NCBI GenBank assembly: GCA_949949035.1
Contig: CATLHJ010000007.1
Location: 1-43,574 of the forward strand
Reading direction: 5' to 3'
DNA length: 43,574 nucleotides
DNA from: an uncultured Clostridia bacterium
GTDB lineage: Bacteria > Bacillota > Clostridia > Christensenellales > UBA1242
Of this stretch, positions 40,907-43,574 are shown in pieces (position 1 is the stretch's first letter; every line of letters starts with the position of its first letter). The position numbers were made by a program, and so were the translations under genes. The notes beneath the pieces were generated by a model. That model was not told where the DNA came from. It worked only from the letters and a program-made list of their open reading frames with translations, and searched no databases.

Positions 40907-42616
40907 GTGAGTAAAATAGAAAATAGATTGACCGGCGAACTCAGTGTCACCTTAAAAGGTTTTGGCTTTGTTGATATTCCCAATCAAGAGAACGACATTT
41001 TTATCCCCAAAGATAACTTGAATGGTGCTGTTGATGGCGATATTGTCGAGATTCGTTTCAAGAAGAAAAAATTTAATGGTCGCCCCGAAGCCGAGGTGAT
41101 TCATATTGTTTCCCATAACGCCAAGACCATGGATATGGACACAATCATGAAAAAATATAATTTGTCCAATGATTTCCCATCGGCGGTCATTGCCGAAGCC
41201 CAAAAGGTGGTTAACCTTAACCTTGACGATTGTATGACCAACCGCCGCGATTTCCGTGACTTGCCAGTAATCACGATTGACCCCGCTGACGCCCGCGATT
41301 TGGACGACGCGGTTAGTTTGGTAGAAAATAATGATGGCACCTTGACCTTGGGTGTACACATCGCTGACGTATCCGAATACGTCACTGAAGGTAGCGAACT
41401 GGATAAGGAAGCTTACCGCCGCGGTACCAGCGTTTACTTCCCCGACCGCGTATTTCCGATGTTGCCAACCCAACTGTCCAATGGTGTTTGCTCGCTGAAT
41501 CCCAACGAACCGCGTTTGACGTTGTCCGTTATGATGACATTGGACAAATTTTACAACATCATTGACTACAAAATTAAAAAAAGTATCATTCAAAGTGTAA
41601 CCCGCTTTTCTTATAATGAAGTCCAAGAAATTTTGGATGGCAAAAAACATAAACACCGCGCAATGATTATGAAAATGGCCGAAATAGCCCAAAAGCAGGA
41701 ACAAGACCGTCGCGCGCGTGGCGAAGTCGCTTTCCAAGTTCCCGAACCCAAAATCGTGCTGGACGAAAACGGACAAATTAAAGACGTGTATTCGCAACCG
41801 CACAATTTAAGCCACCGTATAATTGAAACCTTTATGATCATGACTAACGAAGTAGTTGCCGAACATTTTAATAAACTTAATTTACCGTTCGTGTACCGGG
41901 TTCATGATAAACCCGATCCCATAAAAGTTATTCGCTTTTTAAATACCTTAACGCCGTTTGAAATTAAACATAAAATTGATTTTGAACACCCTGATGGGCA
42001 CCAATACCAAGCCATGTTGGATGGTATTACCGACCCTAATGTGAAAACCATTGTGTCAACCTTGGCACTACGTTCCATGCAAAAAGCCAAATATTCGCCC
42101 AACTGCATTGGTCATTTTGGTTTAGGCTCAACCTATTATTGCCACTTTACTTCCCCAATTCGCCGTTACCCCGACCTGCTAATTCACCGTATTATAAAAA
42201 TGTTTTTAGACAGCAAATTGAACAGTCATAAAATTGAAGAACTAAACGATTTTGTAGCGGAAGCCAGTGAACAATGTTCACAAACCGAGTTGTCTGCCGT
42301 GGAAGCCGAACGCGAAGTCGACAACCTGAAACGCGCCGAATACATGCACGCCCATTTAGGCGAAACATTTAAGGGTGTCGTCAACGGCATAACCGATTTT
42401 GGCGTGTTTGTTTACCTTCCCGAAAATACCGCTGAAGGTTTAGTGCGTATTGATAATTTACCCGCTGATAATTACACTTTTAACGAAAACACCATGCAAA
42501 TGATTGGTAAAAAATCAAAAATTCGTATGGGCGACCCGATGGTTGTTACCGTAATTGGTGTTAATTTACGTCGTTGCAAGATTGAGTTCAGTGCTAACTG
42601 CACCCAAACAGGCTAA
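40907..42616 (+). CDS. rnr: Compact RNase R-type exoribonuclease
   Basis: A 3'-5' exoribonuclease of the RNB family, 569 residues. One cold-shock domain (GFGFVDIPNQENDIFIP, about 17-50) is followed by the RNB core with TIDPADARDLDDAVSL (catalytic Asp residues), HIADVSEYV and CHFTSPIRRYPDLLIHR, and a C-terminal S1 domain (FKGVVNGITDFGVFVYL). Usual RNase R proteins have 700-800 residues; the N-terminal helix-turn-helix, the second cold-shock domain and the Lys-rich tail are missing. The GTG start has a perfect promoter 5 nt upstream and no Shine-Dalgarno site. Confidence 0.94.
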   Translation: MSKIENRLTGELSVTLKGFGFVDIPNQENDIFIPKDNLNGAVDGDIVEIRFKKKKFNGRPEAEVIHIVSHNAKTMDMDTIMKKYNLSNDFPSAVIAEAQKVVNLNLDDCMTNRRDFRDLPVITIDPADARDLDDAVSLVENNDGTLTLGVHIADVSEYVTEGSELDKEAYRRGTSVYFPDRVFPMLPTQLSNGVCSLNPNEPRLTLSVMMTLDKFYNIIDYKIKKSIIQSVTRFSYNEVQEILDGKKHKHRAMIMKMAEIAQKQEQDRRARGEVAFQVPEPKIVLDENGQIKDVYSQPHNLSHRIIETFMIMTNEVVAEHFNKLNLPFVYRVHDKPDPIKVIRFLNTLTPFEIKHKIDFEHPDGHQYQAMLDGITDPNVKTIVSTLALRSMQKAKYSPNCIGHFGLGSTYYCHFTSPIRRYPDLLIHRIIKMFLDSKLNSHKIEELNDFVAEASEQCSQTELSAVEAEREVDNLKRAEYMHAHLGETFKGVVNGITDFGVFVYLPENTAEGLVRIDNLPADNYTFNENTMQMIGKKSKIRMGDPMVVTVIGVNLRRCKIEFSANCTQTG

Positions 42617-42619
42617 ATT

Positions 42620-42925
42620 ATGCCGAACGACAAAGTAAAGAACAAATTGCTGATTGCACTATTGTCCATCATTATAACGGCAATAGCAGTTGGGTTATTC
42701 TTTATTGACGAATCATTACCGTGGAATCTTTACAAAGTAGTTTCGTGCACCATTGTCGGCTTGTGGATGTTTTTTATTATTCCAGCACTTCGAAAATCAT
42801 ATTTGCTAAACGCTGATAAATCATTAGCCGAATGGTTTAAGATGGGAATGAGTTTTGGAGCCGGTGGTATTGCCTATCCAATTTTATTAGCCCCCTACTT
42901 TGGGGTAAAATATTATTTGAATTGA
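42620..42925 (+). CDS. Small three-helix membrane protein, unknown
   Basis: A 101-residue protein with hydrophobic segments near 9-28, 38-56 and 74-96 and a basic N-terminus. I do not recognise a family. It starts 3 nt after the rnr stop, so it is co-transcribed. It ends 10 nt before the stop of the converging right-hand surface-protein gene. Confidence 0.6.
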   Translation: MPNDKVKNKLLIALLSIIITAIAVGLFFIDESLPWNLYKVVSCTIVGLWMFFIIPALRKSYLLNADKSLAEWFKMGMSFGAGGIAYPILLAPYFGVKYYLN

Positions 42926-42935
42926 TTGTTTCGGG

Positions 42936-43574
42936 TTACGCTGCAACAGTTTTCTTTTGGCGTTTGGGTTTGAACAAGACGATCAGCAGCCATGCCAGAC
43001 CGCCGCAGCCCGCCAGTACCGCGATTACCCCAATGATAATGCCCCACAGCAAGGGGGCGGTGTTGTCTTTACCGCCGTAGGTAGTGGTACCCGCCAAGGC
43101 CGGTATAGTACGCACTTGTTCGGCGCCGCAGTGTTCGCAGGTACGTTTTTGTTCGCCAGCGTGCTCCGTAGTCGCCGGTTCGGTGGTTGTCCACGTGCCG
43201 TAATTGTGACCTAGTGCGGGTAAATAATTATCTGAGTACTTATAATTACAATATTTACAGATGTGGGACGTATAGCCAATTGTTTCACATTTCGGCTTAA
43301 CTTCGTTGTCGATAAATTCGTGATTGTGTTGACCGTCACATTCTTTTTCGTAACTGTTTTGACAGACCGTACAAGTAAAGGTGGTTGCACCTGTGGTTTG
43401 GTCAAACGTACTTTGGTAATTATGTCCCGTGGCGGGGATAACTTCGTTTTCGGTATGACCACAACCCGTACAGGTGTGTTCGCGGACACCTTCCGTGGTA
43501 CACGTCGCCGGCGTGGTGGTTCGCCACTCGCCGTAAACGTGGTTGGTGCAATTTACGTAAAACTCTTTCACCGC
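42936..43574 (-). CDS. Cys-rich repeat surface protein, membrane-anchored, 5' truncated (right copy)
   Basis: The inward-facing partner of the gene at the left end, again open to the window edge, so its true start is missing. The first ~40 visible residues and the last ~80, including the transmembrane anchor, are nearly the same as in the left copy. The middle (about residues 48-125) is different: a T-F-T-C-T-V-C module and an I-G-Y-T-S-H-I-C-K-Y-C-N module replace the left ones. The tail reads KPKRQKK instead of KPKKKEK. Function unknown; it is probably displayed on the cell surface. G+C is higher than in the neighbouring genes. Confidence 0.75.
   Translation of the reverse strand, partial: AVKEFYVNCTNHVYGEWRTTTPATCTTEGVREHTCTGCGHTENEVIPATGHNYQSTFDQTTGATTFTCTVCQNSYEKECDGQHNHEFIDNEVKPKCETIGYTSHICKYCNYKYSDNYLPALGHNYGTWTTTEPATTEHAGEQKRTCEHCGAEQVRTIPALAGTTTYGGKDNTAPLLWGIIIGVIAVLAGCGGLAWLLIVLFKPKRQKKTVAA
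43448..43574 (-). repeat. 127-base terminal inverted repeat, right arm
   Basis: The partner of bases 1-127. A sudden end at both edges at the same base of a repeated gene is typical of an assembly break rather than a biological end. Confidence 0.95.

Noticed and set aside
40952..41803. 283-residue minus-strand reading frame opposite rnr
   Set aside because: It lies entirely antisense to the well-supported RNB domain, has no start signal, and its sequence looks like the reverse reading of conserved codons.
1..43574. Linear plasmid, phage or transposon with terminal inverted repeats
   Set aside because: The matching ends lie inside a protein-coding repeat, are exactly 127 bases, and the content is chromosomal housekeeping genes; no transposase, integrase, capsid or replication-initiation gene of a mobile element was found.
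1..43574. Alternative genetic code
   Set aside because: TGA ends genes such as miaB-side and greA-tatD units at expected family lengths, and no conserved motif is interrupted by TGA, TAA or TAG.

Overview
The window looks like one contig of a low-GC, Gram-positive-type bacterium, probably an uncultured Clostridia-like Bacillota. The evidence is gene content and order: infC-rpmI-rplT behind an attenuated leader, dnaD-dnaI, mutS-mutL, a stand-alone Spo0A-C-like domain, an archaeal-type ProRS, DUF3592-type membrane proteins and the Cys-rich 'PATGH' surface repeats common in gut Clostridia. The genus cannot be told. The standard bacterial code fits, with ATG, GTG, TTG and one ATT start. Genes are packed tightly, with many 4-35 bp overlaps and divergent gaps of only 28-30 bp.

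Layout. 1-669 and 42936-43574 are two truncated, inward-facing copies of one Cys-rich surface-protein gene; the outermost 127 bases are perfect inverted copies, which looks like an assembly-graph break in a repeat. 0.7-11 kb: tRNA-Asp, tspO, proS-tyrS-M29 aminopeptidase, superoxide dismutase, lytic transglycosylase, an ABC exporter, a membrane serine beta-lactamase-like protein and tRNA-Tyr. 11-12.3 kb: two small membrane proteins and a possible gene remnant. 12.3-17.7 kb: dapA, dnaD-dnaI (+) meeting infC-rpmI-rplT-trmH-yebC-ruvC (-). 17.7-20.7 kb: an accessory patch with a putative Cys-His-Asp (papain/transglutaminase-like) protein, an overlapping partner gene, a broken paralogue, paired repeats and an orphan AT-rich gene. 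20.7-30 kb (-): rpsO, ftsZ, a CtpE-like P-type ATPase, mutL, mutS, miaB. 30-33 kb (+): PBP1A and trmN6. 33-40.9 kb (-): a Cys-motif protein, rsmA, tatD, greA, a Spo0A-C-like protein, HIT, an rRNA-methyltransferase-like protein, ileS and a HEPN-CBS protein. 40.9-42.9 kb (+): a compact RNase R and a small membrane protein.

Main observation. At least ten genes start 5-8 nt after the last base of a good sigma-A type -10 box, most with a matching -35 box 17-18 nt further up (often TTGCCN) and with no Shine-Dalgarno sequence. Examples are proS, ABC ATPase, beta-lactamase-like, dnaD, yebC, the Cys-His-Asp gene, P-type ATPase, ileS, HEPN-CBS and rnr. Their mRNAs should begin at or within a base or two of the start codon (leaderless). 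Other genes (rpsO, rplT, rpmI, infC, greA, ftsZ, M29 peptidase) keep strong Shine-Dalgarno sites, so two initiation modes appear to coexist. The promoter spacing also corrects several start codons.

Other points: an IleRS whose HIGH signature reads CLHH and whose KMSKS reads KFSKT; a HEPN domain with intact RNxxxH fused to CBS domains and divergent from RNase R; infC with an ATT start; MiaB without a TRAM domain; and a mosaic pair of surface-protein genes.
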